Counted from the stretch's first letter, positions 15,771-25,207 are shown. The stretch: 64,000 bases of DNA from UBA3069 sp050633465 (GCA_050633465.1 JBOEGO010000015.1:62001-126000); one strand, 5' to 3'. Made by a program: numbers and translations. The notes: generated by a model not told the origin, from the sequence alone.

Positions 15771-18195
15771 CGCGCAGTGTCGGATCGGCCTCTCTCGGGT
15801 TTTCCGGCCATGGGTGGCGCGGATATTGCCCGCGCATGTCGCGGCGCACATCGGCGTATGAGGTGTCCCAAAATCCCGGAATATCCATCGTCACCTGCAC
15901 CGGCCTGCGCGCGGGCGACAACAGGGTGACGCGCAAGGGCGCATCGCTCACGGTGGGGTGCGTGGTCTGGCCAAACATTTCCTGTAGGCGCAGTTCAATC
16001 GCGGGGTGTTCGCCGCTGTAATCAATCGGCACCTTATTGCCCAGCGGCGTGATGAAATGCGCCGCACAGGTGGCATCCAGCGCCTGCATCTGCCCCCAAT
16101 CCAGCGCGGCGCGCAGCGGTTCCAGCAGGTCGAATTTTTTCCAATCGGCCGTGGTTTTCACCCCCGTCAGATAGGGCAGCAGCCAATCCTCCAGCCCCGC
16201 CATCAGCGCGTCATCGCCCATATCGGGCAGGTCCACACCCCCCGCCCGCGCCAGCGCCACACGGGCCAGAAACCGTTTCGCCGCATTCGACGGGCGCAGG
16301 CCCAGTTCGCGCACCCCGTCCAGCATGGCGCGGGCCACGGCATCGGCGGGCACTTCCTTCCAGATGCGATCATCCAGCACCGCCGCGCCCAGCCTTTCCT
16401 GTTGGCGCGCCACCACGCGGCCCTCGCGTTTGTCCCATGCGCAGGCATCGACCCATGCGATTTCGCCGCTGTGCTGCGCGCGGATTTCCGACAGGGTGAT
16501 CTGCGCCGCCATGCGGATCGTGGCCTCTCGCGGGTTGCCGTCGGTGTCCAGCGCCACGATGAATCCCGCGCCCGCCATCGGGTCGCCATCGGGCAGCACC
16601 GCGCCCTTGCCCCCCGATAGAACATGGCGCGGCGCATCGCCCTTGCGCCGCTGCCCGATCCGGTCGGGATAGGCCAGGCTGGCCATTTCCGCCGCGCTGA
16701 TATCGGCCTTGGTGTCGGTCATCCTTTGCAGGCGCTTTGCCTCGGATCTGATGCGTTCAATCGCGCCGCGATTGGCGGGCCATGGCCGCGTTTCGCTGTA
16801 TTTACGCGGGTTGTGCAATGCCTCCAGCCGCAGCGACAGGTCCACCGGCGCACCACGAGACAGCGGGTCACGATCCGCCAGCAACGCCGCAATCAGCGCC
16901 GCATCCTTGCCGCCATGGGCCAGCATATTGCCCAGTCTGGGGTGCAGCGGCAGCCGCGCCAACCGTTTGCCGTGGTCGGTGATCCGCCCGCCCTGATCCA
17001 GCGCGCCCAACAGGTGCAGCAGGGCGCAGGCCTCTCCATATGCACCCGCGTTGGGCTGCGTCAGAAACGGCAGGTCCGTCGGCGCGGCCCCCCATAACGC
17101 CAGTTCCAGCGCCAGCGCCGACAGGTCCGCGGTTTCGATTTCTGCGGGCGGGTAGGGGGCCAGCGCGCCCTCCTCGCCCTTGGTCCACAGCCGGTAACAG
17201 AATCCTTCGGCCACGCGCCCCGCACGGCCACGGCGCTGTTCGGCCTCGGCCCGTGTCACCCGTTCGGTGACCAGCCGCGCCATGCCCGAACTGGGGTCAA
17301 ACCGTGCGCGCCGCGCCCGCCCGGCGTCGACCACCACGCGGATGTCCTGAATCGTCAGTGATGTCTCGGCGATGGCGGTCGCCAGCACCACCTTGCGCCC
17401 CGATTGCGCGGGCCGGATCGCGGCGCGCTGCGCGGCGAAATCCATCGCGCCAAACAGCGGGTGAACGGTGCAATCCTTTGGCAGGTCGCGCAAATATCCC
17501 TCGACCCGCCTGATTTCGCCCTCTCCGGGCAGGAACACCAAAACCCCGCCCGTGGTTTCACCAACGGCCTGCCGCACCAAGGCGGCCACGGCCTCCTCTA
17601 ACCGCCGCCCCTTGGCAAGGGGCGCGTCCAGCCAGCGCGTTTCCACCGGAAATGCACGGCCCTGCGAACTGACCATGGGCGCATCCATCAAGGCCGCCAC
17701 GGGCGCAGCATCCAGCGTGGCCGACATGGCAATCAACACCAGATCGTCGCGCAGCGCCCCCGCGATTTCCAGACACAGCGCCAGCCCCAGATCGGCATTC
17801 AACGACCGTTCGTGGAATTCATCAAAAATCACCGCACCCACGCCCGACAGTTCGGCGTCGGACTGGATCATGCGGGTCAGGATGCCCTCGGTTACCACCT
17901 CGATGCGGGTGGATTTGCCCACCTTGGCCTCGCCGCGAATGCGGTAACCCACGGTCATGCCCACGGCTTCGCCCAAAGTGTCGGCCATGCGCTCGGCTGC
18001 GGCGCGGGCGGCCAAACGCCGCGGCTCAAGCATCACAATACGGCCCGTGATCAACCCCGCATCCAACAGCGCCAAAGGCACCACCGTGGTTTTCCCCGCA
18101 CCGGGCGGAGCCTGCAACACCGCCCGCCCACGCCCGCGCACCGCATCCAACAGGGCGGGCAGGGCATCGTGAATGGGCAGATCGGGCATATCCAT
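15751..18195 (-). CDS. hrpB: ATP-dependent DExH-box helicase HrpB
   Basis: 814-residue DEAH/RHA-type helicase. Walker A is APPGAGKTT (residues 29-37), followed by MLEPRRLAARAAAERMA (Ia), VIFDEFHERS (DEFH box, II), MSATLD (III), ATAIAETSLTI (V) and QRRGRAGR (VI). An HA2-like region and the HrpB-type C-terminal domain follow. Length is normal. The cellular role of HrpB is poorly defined; RNA or ribonucleoprotein remodelling is presumed. The last codons (TLRAKPRNR) lie in the tandem repeat described at 15674-15770, so the C-terminal tail may vary between strains. Confidence 0.93.
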   Translation of the reverse strand: MDMPDLPIHDALPALLDAVRGRGRAVLQAPPGAGKTTVVPLALLDAGLITGRIVMLEPRRLAARAAAERMADTLGEAVGMTVGYRIRGEAKVGKSTRIEVVTEGILTRMIQSDAELSGVGAVIFDEFHERSLNADLGLALCLEIAGALRDDLVLIAMSATLDAAPVAALMDAPMVSSQGRAFPVETRWLDAPLAKGRRLEEAVAALVRQAVGETTGGVLVFLPGEGEIRRVEGYLRDLPKDCTVHPLFGAMDFAAQRAAIRPAQSGRKVVLATAIAETSLTIQDIRVVVDAGRARRARFDPSSGMARLVTERVTRAEAEQRRGRAGRVAEGFCYRLWTKGEEGALAPYPPAEIETADLSALALELALWGAAPTDLPFLTQPNAGAYGEACALLHLLGALDQGGRITDHGKRLARLPLHPRLGNMLAHGGKDAALIAALLADRDPLSRGAPVDLSLRLEALHNPRKYSETRPWPANRGAIERIRSEAKRLQRMTDTKADISAAEMASLAYPDRIGQRRKGDAPRHVLSGGKGAVLPDGDPMAGAGFIVALDTDGNPREATIRMAAQITLSEIRAQHSGEIAWVDACAWDKREGRVVARQQERLGAAVLDDRIWKEVPADAVARAMLDGVRELGLRPSNAAKRFLARVALARAGGVDLPDMGDDALMAGLEDWLLPYLTGVKTTADWKKFDLLEPLRAALDWGQMQALDATCAAHFITPLGNKVPIDYSGEHPAIELRLQEMFGQTTHPTVSDAPLRVTLLSPARRPVQVTMDIPGFWDTSYADVRRDMRGQYPRHPWPENPREADPTLRAKPRNR

Positions 18196-18255
18196 GCCCC
18201 GCCTTATGACCCATGGCGGGGCAGCATTCCAGCCCCGCCGCCCATCAGCAGCGCT

Positions 18256-20010
18256 TCACGCCAGCAATAAATCATCCGCCGTGATGCCACTGACCCAGCG
18301 GAATTCCACCGCCATATCCAGCGCGCCATCACCATCGGTATCAAATTGCATCACCGTGCCGTTGAACCGCACCTGCGCCGCGCCAGCCCCGGCAAATCCG
18401 GCCCCGCCGATGTAATCAACCGGGCCAAAGGCGCGCAGATCAATCCTGTCCTCGCCGTGCTTGAACCCCTCGACCACATCCATATCGCCCGCGACAATGC
18501 CACTGTCGCCAGGGGCAAATACGAATGTGTCGCGCGCGCGCTCATTCTCCCAGCTGTAAATCAAATCCGCACCCGCGCCGCCGTTCAACACATCGCGCCC
18601 GTCGCCGCCGCTTAGGGTGTCATTGCCCGCCTGACCGCGCAGGGTGTCATCGCCCGCATGGCCGCTGATCGCATCATCGCCGCCATTGCCATCCAGACGG
18701 TCGTCGCCCTCCCAGCCGCCAACCTGATCATCGCCCGCGCTGCCGCTTAACCGGTCATTGCCGGCCCCGCCCCATATCTCATCTGCCCCCGCGCCCCCGT
18801 TCACGATGTCATGGCCGTCGCTGGCATTGATCCAGTCGTCGCCATTGCCACCGTAAATACGGTCATTATCGGCCCCGCCGTCCAGATTGTCATTGCCGCC
18901 ATTGCCCACAATCACATCACGGCCCGCACCGCCACCCAGGCGGTCATCGCCATTGCCGCCGTAAATCCGGTCGCTGCCATTGTCGCCCCAAATGGTGTCG
19001 GCCCCGTCATCACCGTAAATCACATCATGGCCATTGCCACCGCCCATCGAATCCGCGCCATCGCCACCAGACATGCGGTCGTTGTCGTCACCGCCACAAA
19101 CGGTGTCGTCACCCGCATCACCCCACAGCCGGTCCGCACCCTCGTCGCCATCAACCCGGTCATTGCCCGCGCCGCCATACAGGCTGTCATTGCCCTGACC
19201 GCCGCCCACCCGATCATCACCAGCATCGCCCTGAACCAGATCGCGGCCATTGTTGCCAAAAAGGCGATCGTCGTCATCGCCACCATACAGGCGGTCATTG
19301 CCACCATCCCCCCACAGGGTGTCCATGCCCGCGCCGCCATAGATCACATCATTGCCATCGCCGCCGCCGGATTTATCATTGCCGTCGCCGGCCTCTACCG
19401 TGTCATTGCCCGCCTCGGCCCAAATGGAATCATCCCCGCCCATGGCGATAAACAATTCATCCGCAGCGGCCGACAATCGCGGGCTGTAATCGCCGGTGTA
19501 AAGGGTTTGCGCAGCATCGGTGCCGTAAACCACATTCACCCCGTTGACGAAATAATTCAGCCAACCGGCCACCTGCTCGACACGGGCATTGGCATCGCCA
19601 TCCTCGTTTTCGAACCGCCCGTCGTGATATTCAAACCCGATATGATACAACCCGTCCGCGACGGTGTTCACAAAATGATGCCCCTGAAACAACAGGGTGC
19701 CGCCATCGCCCTGCACACGGTGAAATCCGGTCTCCGTGCCGCCCTCGTCATCGCCATGCCCGCTCAGAAAATCGGCATATAAATCCGCATCATTACGGAT
19801 GTAATCGCTGATCAACATGGCATCGGCCGCATCAATCAACCCGTCCGCATTGACACCCAAAACATCAATCGCACGGGCCATCACCGCGTTCATGCGAATG
19901 GCCCCCGCCGCGCCCCCCGTGATCTGGTAATCGGGATTGTTGGCGATCAATCCGGGATCATTGCGCACATGAATGGCAATACGGTCTAACAGGGTGCGGG
20001 TGTCGGTCAT
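18256..20010 (-). CDS. RTX (haemolysin-type calcium-binding repeat) protein
   Basis: 584 residues, probably exported by a type I system. Residues about 185-500 are nearly continuous GGxGxDxUx nonapeptides (GGAGNDRVDGDEGADRLWGD and similar), which form a calcium beta-roll. The N-terminal region has a dockerin or EF-hand-like loop, GVNADGLIDAADAMLISDYI, near residues 52-71. A compact C-terminal cap (TFVFAPGDSG ... DRIDLRAFG ... VEFRW) resembles the M10 serralysin C-terminal/secretion module. No protease zinc motif or lipase serine motif is present. No T1SS ABC/MFP genes are adjacent. CGGAG precedes the ATG. A role as adhesin or extracellular matrix component is possible. Confidence 0.85.
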   Translation of the reverse strand: MTDTRTLLDRIAIHVRNDPGLIANNPDYQITGGAAGAIRMNAVMARAIDVLGVNADGLIDAADAMLISDYIRNDADLYADFLSGHGDDEGGTETGFHRVQGDGGTLLFQGHHFVNTVADGLYHIGFEYHDGRFENEDGDANARVEQVAGWLNYFVNGVNVVYGTDAAQTLYTGDYSPRLSAAADELFIAMGGDDSIWAEAGNDTVEAGDGNDKSGGGDGNDVIYGGAGMDTLWGDGGNDRLYGGDDDDRLFGNNGRDLVQGDAGDDRVGGGQGNDSLYGGAGNDRVDGDEGADRLWGDAGDDTVCGGDDNDRMSGGDGADSMGGGNGHDVIYGDDGADTIWGDNGSDRIYGGNGDDRLGGGAGRDVIVGNGGNDNLDGGADNDRIYGGNGDDWINASDGHDIVNGGAGADEIWGGAGNDRLSGSAGDDQVGGWEGDDRLDGNGGDDAISGHAGDDTLRGQAGNDTLSGGDGRDVLNGGAGADLIYSWENERARDTFVFAPGDSGIVAGDMDVVEGFKHGEDRIDLRAFGPVDYIGGAGFAGAGAAQVRFNGTVMQFDTDGDGALDMAVEFRWVSGITADDLLLA

Positions 20011-20268
20011 GGCTGGCTCCGGTCTGGCTGGCTTGGCGCGAATTTTATTCGAATTTCCCTAAGAAGTTCTAAGCGACAGTCACCCCCACCGTCTGCACCC
20101 CTTTCGCCTATTGGTGGAATATGGCCGAAATCAGGCAACTTATGGGCGGAAATGCGCAGACCCCGATTGGGGCGGCTTGCTGGACATGCGCCAACCGCTG
20201 GTGCAAAAAGCGACGAACACATGACCCCGCAAGGGCCAAACCCGACACAAGCGTTTTCGAGGATGCGA

Positions 20269-21264
20269 ATGAGCGATATGCAAGCCTTTGCCCAGCGGAT
20301 CATCGCCGGTGACCGCAGGGCGCTGTCCCGCGCCATCACACTGGTCGAAAGCAGCCGCAGCGATCACCGGGCTGATGCCGCCACGCTGATCGACGCCCTG
20401 CGCGCCAGCAGCGACAAACAGGCGATCCGCATCGGGCTGTCGGGCACGCCGGGGGTGGGAAAATCCACCTTTATCGAAAGCTTCGGCATGATGCTGACGG
20501 GGCAGGGGCTGCGGGTGGCGGTGCTGGCGGTTGATCCCTCCTCGGCGCGCTCGGGCGGGTCGATCCTTGGCGATAAAACCCGCATGGAACACCTGTCGCG
20601 TGACCCGAATGCATTCATCCGCCCCTCGCCTTCGCAAACCCACCTCGGCGGCGTGGCTCGGCGCACCCGCGAAGCCGTGGCCATCTGCGAAGCCGCCGGA
20701 TTCGACGTGGTGCTGATCGAAACCGTGGGCGTTGGCCAATCCGAAACTGTTGTGGCGGAAATGTCGGACCTGTTCATCCTGCTGCTGGCCCCGGCGGGCG
20801 GTGACGAATTGCAAGGCGTGAAACGCGGTATCATGGAAATGGCCGACATTATCCTTGTAAACAAGGCCGACGGAGATCTGAAACCCGCCGCCATGCGCAC
20901 ACAGGCCGATTACGCCGGCGCCCTGCGCCTGCTGCGCAAACGCCCGCAAGACCCGGCAGGCTTCCCCAAGGCACTCAGCGTTTCCGCGCTTCAGGAAAAC
21001 GGATTGGACGGCGCATGGGAGGACATGACCACACTGGTCAACTGGCGCCGCGAAAACGGTCATTTCGATCTGCGCCGCGCCGCCCAAGCCGAATACTGGT
21101 TCGGCGAAGAGGTCCGTCGCGGCCTGCTCGCCCAACTGGAACAGGAACCGCTCAAGGGATCGATGAAACTGCTCGGCGCGCGCGTTGCATCGGGCGACAT
21201 CACGCCTTCGCTGGCCGCCGCCGACCTGCTGGCCACACTGCACAAAGGGCTGGCCAAAGGGTGA
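20269..21264 (+). CDS. meaB: MeaB-type GTPase chaperone of methylmalonyl-CoA mutase
   Basis: 331 residues of the MeaB/ArgK/MMAA G3E family. It loads or protects adenosylcobalamin on methylmalonyl-CoA (or ethylmalonyl-CoA) mutase. P-loop SGTPGVGKST is at residues 58-67, followed by AVDPSSARSGGSILGDKTRM (switch/Mg region), ETVGVGQSE (switch II) and VNKAD (base recognition). The ATG at 20269 was chosen because GAGG lies 6 nt upstream; ATG 20263 is too close to it. It pairs functionally with mce at the left edge. No mutase gene is in the window. A dispersed repeat follows. Confidence 0.93.
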   Translation: MSDMQAFAQRIIAGDRRALSRAITLVESSRSDHRADAATLIDALRASSDKQAIRIGLSGTPGVGKSTFIESFGMMLTGQGLRVAVLAVDPSSARSGGSILGDKTRMEHLSRDPNAFIRPSPSQTHLGGVARRTREAVAICEAAGFDVVLIETVGVGQSETVVAEMSDLFILLLAPAGGDELQGVKRGIMEMADIILVNKADGDLKPAAMRTQADYAGALRLLRKRPQDPAGFPKALSVSALQENGLDGAWEDMTTLVNWRRENGHFDLRRAAQAEYWFGEEVRRGLLAQLEQEPLKGSMKLLGARVASGDITPSLAAADLLATLHKGLAKG

Positions 21265-21277
21265 TCGCTGCCTCTGG

Positions 21278-21403
21278 CTTTTTCTTGGCAAAAATACTCA
21301 AATCCCGACCCGTCGCCCATACAGGCGCCGGCAAAGGGGGGCCGTCTGCCCCCCGTCAGGGAAACCCTGACTCCCCCCGAGAGTATTTTAACCAAGAAAA
21401 AGC
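21278..21403. repeat. dispersed repeat, copies 4 and 5 as an inverted pair
   Basis: A direct core (TTTTTCTTGGCAAAAATACT, 21279-21298) and an inverted core (GAGTATTTTAACCAAGAAAA, 21381-21400) bracket two hairpins, GGGGGGCCGTCTGCCCCCC and GTCAGGGAAACCCTGAC. The whole behaves as one long interrupted palindrome between meaB and lepA, in the position of a terminator. Confidence 0.7.
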
Positions 21404-21507
21404 AGGGCCGCGCGCCGCCCGCCGATGTGGTGCAGCCGCTATTTCCCTTGCAAATCGGGCCGCGCCGCGCCATTGAGCGTGTCTGAAATCCCTAGGCCAG
21501 AGATCCC

Positions 21508-23307
21508 ATGACCGACCTCGCGCATATCCGAAATTTTTCCATCGTCGCCCATATCGACCACGGCAAATCCACCCTTGCCGATCGGTTGATCCAGTCCACC
21601 AATACTGTGGCCGAACGCGACATGAAGGCCCAGCTGCTGGACGCCATGGATATCGAACGCGAACGCGGCATCACGATCAAGGCCAATACCGTCCGCATTG
21701 ATTACATTGCGGACAACGGTGAAAAATATGTGCTGAACCTGATCGACACCCCGGGCCACGTCGATTTCGCCTATGAGGTATCGCGGTCGATGCGTGCGGT
21801 CGAGGGGTCGCTTCTGGTGGTCGATTCCACCCAGGGGGTCGAGGCGCAGACACTGGCCAATGTTTATCAAGCCATTGATGCCAATCACGAAATCGTGCCG
21901 GTCCTGAACAAGATCGACCTGCCCGCCGCCGAATGTGACCGCGTCGCCGAACAAATCGAAGACGTGATCGGCATTGATGCATCCGGCGCGATCCGCGTAT
22001 CTGCCAAAACCGGCATCGGCATCCATGAAACGCTGGAAGCGATCGTAAAGCACCTGCCCGCACCCAAGGGCGACCGCGACGCGCCCCTGACCGCCATGCT
22101 GGTTGACAGCTGGTATGACAGCTACCTTGGCGTGATCGTTCTGGTCCGCATCATGGATGGCGTGCTCAAGAAAAACGACCGCGTCAAATTCATGTCGAAC
22201 GGCACCATTCATCAGGTCGACCGCATCGGCGTCTTCCGCCCGCAAATGCAGAATGTCGACGAACTTGGCCCCGGCGAAATCGGCTTTATCACCGCATCCA
22301 TCAAACAGGTCCGCGACACCCGCGTTGGCGACACCATCACCCACGAGCGCAAGGGCGCAACGCTGGCGCTGCCGGGCTTCAAACCCTCGCAACCCGTTGT
22401 GTTTTGTGGCCTTTTCCCCGTGGACTCCGCCGAATTCGAAGACCTGCGTGACGCCATTGAAAAACTCTCGCTGAACGACGCCTCCTTCTCGTCCGAAATG
22501 GAAACCTCCGCCGCGCTCGGCTTTGGCTTCCGCTGTGGTTTCCTCGGTCTGCTCCACCTCGAAGTGATCCGCGACCGGATCGAGCGCGAATACAACATCG
22601 AACTGATCACCACCGCGCCCTCTGTGATCTATCACATCTACATGCGCGACGGCAGCATGCTGGAACTGCACAACCCCGCCGACATGCCCGACCTGACCCT
22701 CGTTGACCACCTCGAGGAACCGCGCATCAAGGCCACCATCCTTGTCCCCGATGATTACCTTGGTGACGTGCTGAAACTCTGCCAGGATCGCCGCGGCATC
22801 CAACAAGACCTGACCTACGCCGGCTCCCGCGCCATGGTCGTCTATGACCTGCCGCTGAACGAGGTGGTGTTCGACTTCTATGATAGACTCAAAAGCGTTA
22901 CCAAAGGGTATGCATCTTTCGATTATCAACTGACCGGCTATCGTCAGGATTATCTGGTGAAAATGTCGATCCTCGTGAACGACGAACCCGTCGATGCGCT
23001 CTCCACCATGGTCCACCGTGACCGCGCCGAAATGCGTGGCCGCGCCATGGTCGAAAAGCTCAAGGACCTGATCCCCCGCCATATGTTTAAAATCCCGATT
23101 CAGGCGGCCATCGGTGGCAAAGTCATCGCCCGCGAAACCCTATCCGCACTGCGCAAAGACGTGACCGCCAAATGCTACGGCGGCGACGCCACCCGCAAAC
23201 GCAAACTGCTGGACAAGCAGAAAGCGGGTAAGAAAAAGATGCGCCAGTTCGGCAAAGTCGACATCCCGCAAGAGGCGTTTATTTCGGCGCTTAAGATGGA
23301 CAGCTAA
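21508..23307 (+). CDS. lepA: translation elongation factor 4 (LepA), ribosome back-translocase
   Basis: 599 residues, full length. A membrane-associated GTPase that acts on stalled or mistranslocated ribosomes. G1 is AHIDHGKST (residues 15-23), followed by ERERGITIKAN (G2), DTPGHVDF (G3) and NKIDLP (G4). EF-G-like domains II-V and the LepA-specific C-terminal domain complete it, the last ending KRKLLDKQKAGKKKMRQFG. The ATG at 21508 begins MTDLAHIRNFSIVAHIDHGK. It is a single gene; the AT-rich SIR2-like gene begins 25 nt after its stop. Confidence 0.97.
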   Translation: MTDLAHIRNFSIVAHIDHGKSTLADRLIQSTNTVAERDMKAQLLDAMDIERERGITIKANTVRIDYIADNGEKYVLNLIDTPGHVDFAYEVSRSMRAVEGSLLVVDSTQGVEAQTLANVYQAIDANHEIVPVLNKIDLPAAECDRVAEQIEDVIGIDASGAIRVSAKTGIGIHETLEAIVKHLPAPKGDRDAPLTAMLVDSWYDSYLGVIVLVRIMDGVLKKNDRVKFMSNGTIHQVDRIGVFRPQMQNVDELGPGEIGFITASIKQVRDTRVGDTITHERKGATLALPGFKPSQPVVFCGLFPVDSAEFEDLRDAIEKLSLNDASFSSEMETSAALGFGFRCGFLGLLHLEVIRDRIEREYNIELITTAPSVIYHIYMRDGSMLELHNPADMPDLTLVDHLEEPRIKATILVPDDYLGDVLKLCQDRRGIQQDLTYAGSRAMVVYDLPLNEVVFDFYDRLKSVTKGYASFDYQLTGYRQDYLVKMSILVNDEPVDALSTMVHRDRAEMRGRAMVEKLKDLIPRHMFKIPIQAAIGGKVIARETLSALRKDVTAKCYGGDATRKRKLLDKQKAGKKKMRQFGKVDIPQEAFISALKMDS

Positions 23308-23332
23308 GGCTGGATTTTAGGAGTGAGGCTAG

Positions 23333-24385
23333 GTGCGCAGGAAAAAGGTTTTCATTGTCGGCGCAGGGGCCAGCAAAGAGTTTGACCTTCCCACCGGAAT
23401 GGAGTTGGTCAAAAGGATTGAGCAAGCGGCCAGCGGTTCTGATCGTGGTTTTGAGGGTTATACACCCAGTGACACAGTGGTGGCTGGTGCTCTTGGATAT
23501 ATCGCTTCTGATCTAAACCAATTTAGCAAGAATGACATTTTTGATGGGCTGCTAGCCATCAAAAATAATATGGGTCTCGCTCCATCCATAGACAATTTCT
23601 TAGAAGCGCATAGTGATAAGCTACCGTGGGCTTTGGCTGGAAAAGTTGCAATCGCGCGCTGCATACTTCAGGCAGAAGCGAGGTCTCCGCTTAAATTTGA
23701 TAATAGTAATATCCACAATCGACCTGAATTTTTTCGGCTCGGAAGTAACTGGTTGAGCCGAGTATTTCAAACACTTGTGGCACAGAGGAAGCAAGAAGAT
23801 TTCTTCAATGCTCTGAAAACCTGTCATTTCATCACATTCAACTACGATAGGATTATTGAGCAGTTCTTTCACCAAGCAATTAAAAGCTATTTTCAACTAA
23901 GTAGCTCAGAGGTGGATGAAAGATGCCGTGATGCTCTGAACGTCCTTCATGTGTATGGCCACTTGGGAGATGTGAATTGCCAAACCGCAGGTGATTTCGG
24001 TGGGCGATCAGACGACAGTCAATATTTAGCCCGTGCAGCGCAGGGAATTCGCACTTTCTCGGAGGGCGTTTCGGATCCCAGAAGAATGCAGATTGCGAAA
24101 GCGTGGATTGATAATAGTGATGTTGTGGCGTTTTTAGGTTTCGGATTTCTACCTTTGAATTTGGAAGCGTTGGCGCCCTCGTCAGGTGAAATGTATAAAG
24201 TCAATGAGGTCATCGGAACCTCTCTCGGTCTTTCTACGCCAAATCGCAATATCGTTGAAGATATCTTGAAAGGTCAGTGGTTTGGATGGGAATATAAAAA
24301 TCTGAATCTTCTGCCAAAGAAAGGTTTTGAGTTGATAGAGGACTATTCTTACTTTCTTTCAGAGTTCGATCTGAAAACGAAGTAA
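23333..24385 (+). CDS. stand-alone SIR2-like (SIR2_2-type) protein, candidate NADase/defence gene
   Basis: 350 residues. The NAD-binding start VFIVGAGASKEFDLPTG (GAGAS 10-14), SIDNFLEAH (about 85-93), ITFNYDRIIEQF (Asn170-Tyr171-Asp172) and LHVYGHLGD (about 205-213) are the SIR2-like motifs; Asn and His in these positions are catalytic in the family. DVVAFLGFGFLPLN is the later Rossmann strand. Such domains act as NADases in several anti-phage systems, but here no partner gene (TIR, Argonaute, kinase, membrane effector) is fused or adjacent, so a defence role is inference. The gene is strikingly AT-rich against its neighbours, pointing to horizontal transfer. GTG start with AGGAG 9 nt upstream. 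Confidence 0.72.
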   Translation: MRRKKVFIVGAGASKEFDLPTGMELVKRIEQAASGSDRGFEGYTPSDTVVAGALGYIASDLNQFSKNDIFDGLLAIKNNMGLAPSIDNFLEAHSDKLPWALAGKVAIARCILQAEARSPLKFDNSNIHNRPEFFRLGSNWLSRVFQTLVAQRKQEDFFNALKTCHFITFNYDRIIEQFFHQAIKSYFQLSSSEVDERCRDALNVLHVYGHLGDVNCQTAGDFGGRSDDSQYLARAAQGIRTFSEGVSDPRRMQIAKAWIDNSDVVAFLGFGFLPLNLEALAPSSGEMYKVNEVIGTSLGLSTPNRNIVEDILKGQWFGWEYKNLNLLPKKGFELIEDYSYFLSEFDLKTK

Positions 24386-24687
24386 GCCAAATCTAAAGAT
24401 TTGGCAGCGCCCGAACCGCCCCGGTCGCTCTCAAAATACACCTCTGGCGTGATGCGGGCGCTACTCGCCCCTCCCCACGAAGCGGACGCTGGTCCGCAAG
24501 TGAAAGAGGATCGCAATGCACTCTCACCCCCTGCGCCGCCACGCACTTCGGCCCGAAACTGTCCGCCGTGCAGCTTCCTAAACGGCCCTCGCCCCCGAAA
24601 CCACCACCCCGAACCCCTTCATTGTTCCTCAAATACCTCCCGCCGGAGGCACCGCAGCGCAGCTGCCAGAACCGGCCAGTAATCCCC
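24386..24687. other. 302-nt gap after the SIR2-like gene; no gene seen
   Basis: No supported coding frame. The region returns to high GC. At 24631-24650 it holds AAATACCTCCCGCCGGAGGC, a degenerate half of the dispersed repeat with a CCTCC...GGAGG hairpin. It is probably the scar or 3' flank of the inserted SIR2-like gene. Confidence 0.5.
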
Positions 24688-24942
24688 TCACCCCTCCCAA
24701 TCGCCCATTCGCGCCTTCACCCGTTTCCAGCGTTCCAGATCCTGCATCTGGCGGCGTTTGAATTCTTCCATGCTGCGCGATTCAAATTCCTCGATCAGTT
24801 CGGCCTGACGCACCGATACCACGGCGCAGATCATGCGCCCGTTGCGTGTGATCCACAGGCGCTCGTCGTTCTGGCTGACATGGCCCAGCATGTTGTCCTT
24901 GTTCAGGCGCAGGTCGGTCAGCGATACAAATCGGTTTTTCAT
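24688..24942 (-). CDS. small Phd/YefM-like antitoxin-type protein
   Basis: 84 residues. MKNRFVSLTDLRLNKDNMLG with RLWITRNGRMICAVVSVRQA resembles the Phd/YefM antitoxin fold: a strand-helix start, then a 'won't let the toxin act' NGRMICAVVS strand pair. A long charged helix follows (LIEEFESRSMEEFKRRQMQD). No toxin frame is found on either side, so it is an orphan antitoxin or an unrelated small regulator. The ATG at 24942 was chosen because the residues before it look random. It lies just beyond the AT-rich island. Confidence 0.5.
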   Translation of the reverse strand: MKNRFVSLTDLRLNKDNMLGHVSQNDERLWITRNGRMICAVVSVRQAELIEEFESRSMEEFKRRQMQDLERWKRVKARMGDWEG

Positions 24943-25118
24943 GCGGTGGCATCCGGTGTCGGGGCGGAGTGCCTTAGCCTGCGCCAAAAATCTTAACGCC
25001 TTCGCGTGGGACCGTGCGCTGGTGCTTTGGCCCCGGACGTTGCGGCTGCCGTGTCGCGGGGGCTGTTTTCATGGATCAACCCCCTTGAATCATACGAAAC
25101 ATACGATTCGGGTGCTGG

Positions 25119-25158
25119 ATGATACAGATCAAGGTGAGACGTATTCTGATTCCATAAT
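25119..25158 (+). promoter_or_regulatory. possible FNR/CRP-family promoter
   Basis: ATGATACAGATCAA (25119-25132) reads on the other strand as TTGAT-CTGT-ATCAT, 9 of 10 fixed positions of the FNR box. CATAAT (25153-25158) lies where a -10 element would be if the box were centred near -41.5. It precedes the small membrane protein gene by about 50 nt. Confidence 0.35.
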
Positions 25159-25207
25159 GTTTCAATCAACGGGAACGCGCCCGTGACAGAAATATACGAG
25201 GCCCACC

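Noticed and set aside
18811..19782. 323-codon frame rich in Ile/Ala/Val opposite the RTX gene, looking like a membrane protein
   Set aside because: It is the complement of the Gly-Asp-Asn repeats of the RTX gene; regular antisense of repeats gives false hydrophobic frames.
20121..20312. 63-codon frame upstream of meaB
   Set aside because: Overlaps the meaB start in another frame, no ribosome-binding site, and composition like an out-of-frame shadow.
20140..21291. 383-codon minus-strand frame opposite meaB
   Set aside because: MeaB on the plus strand has every G-motif; the antisense frame has no family motif.
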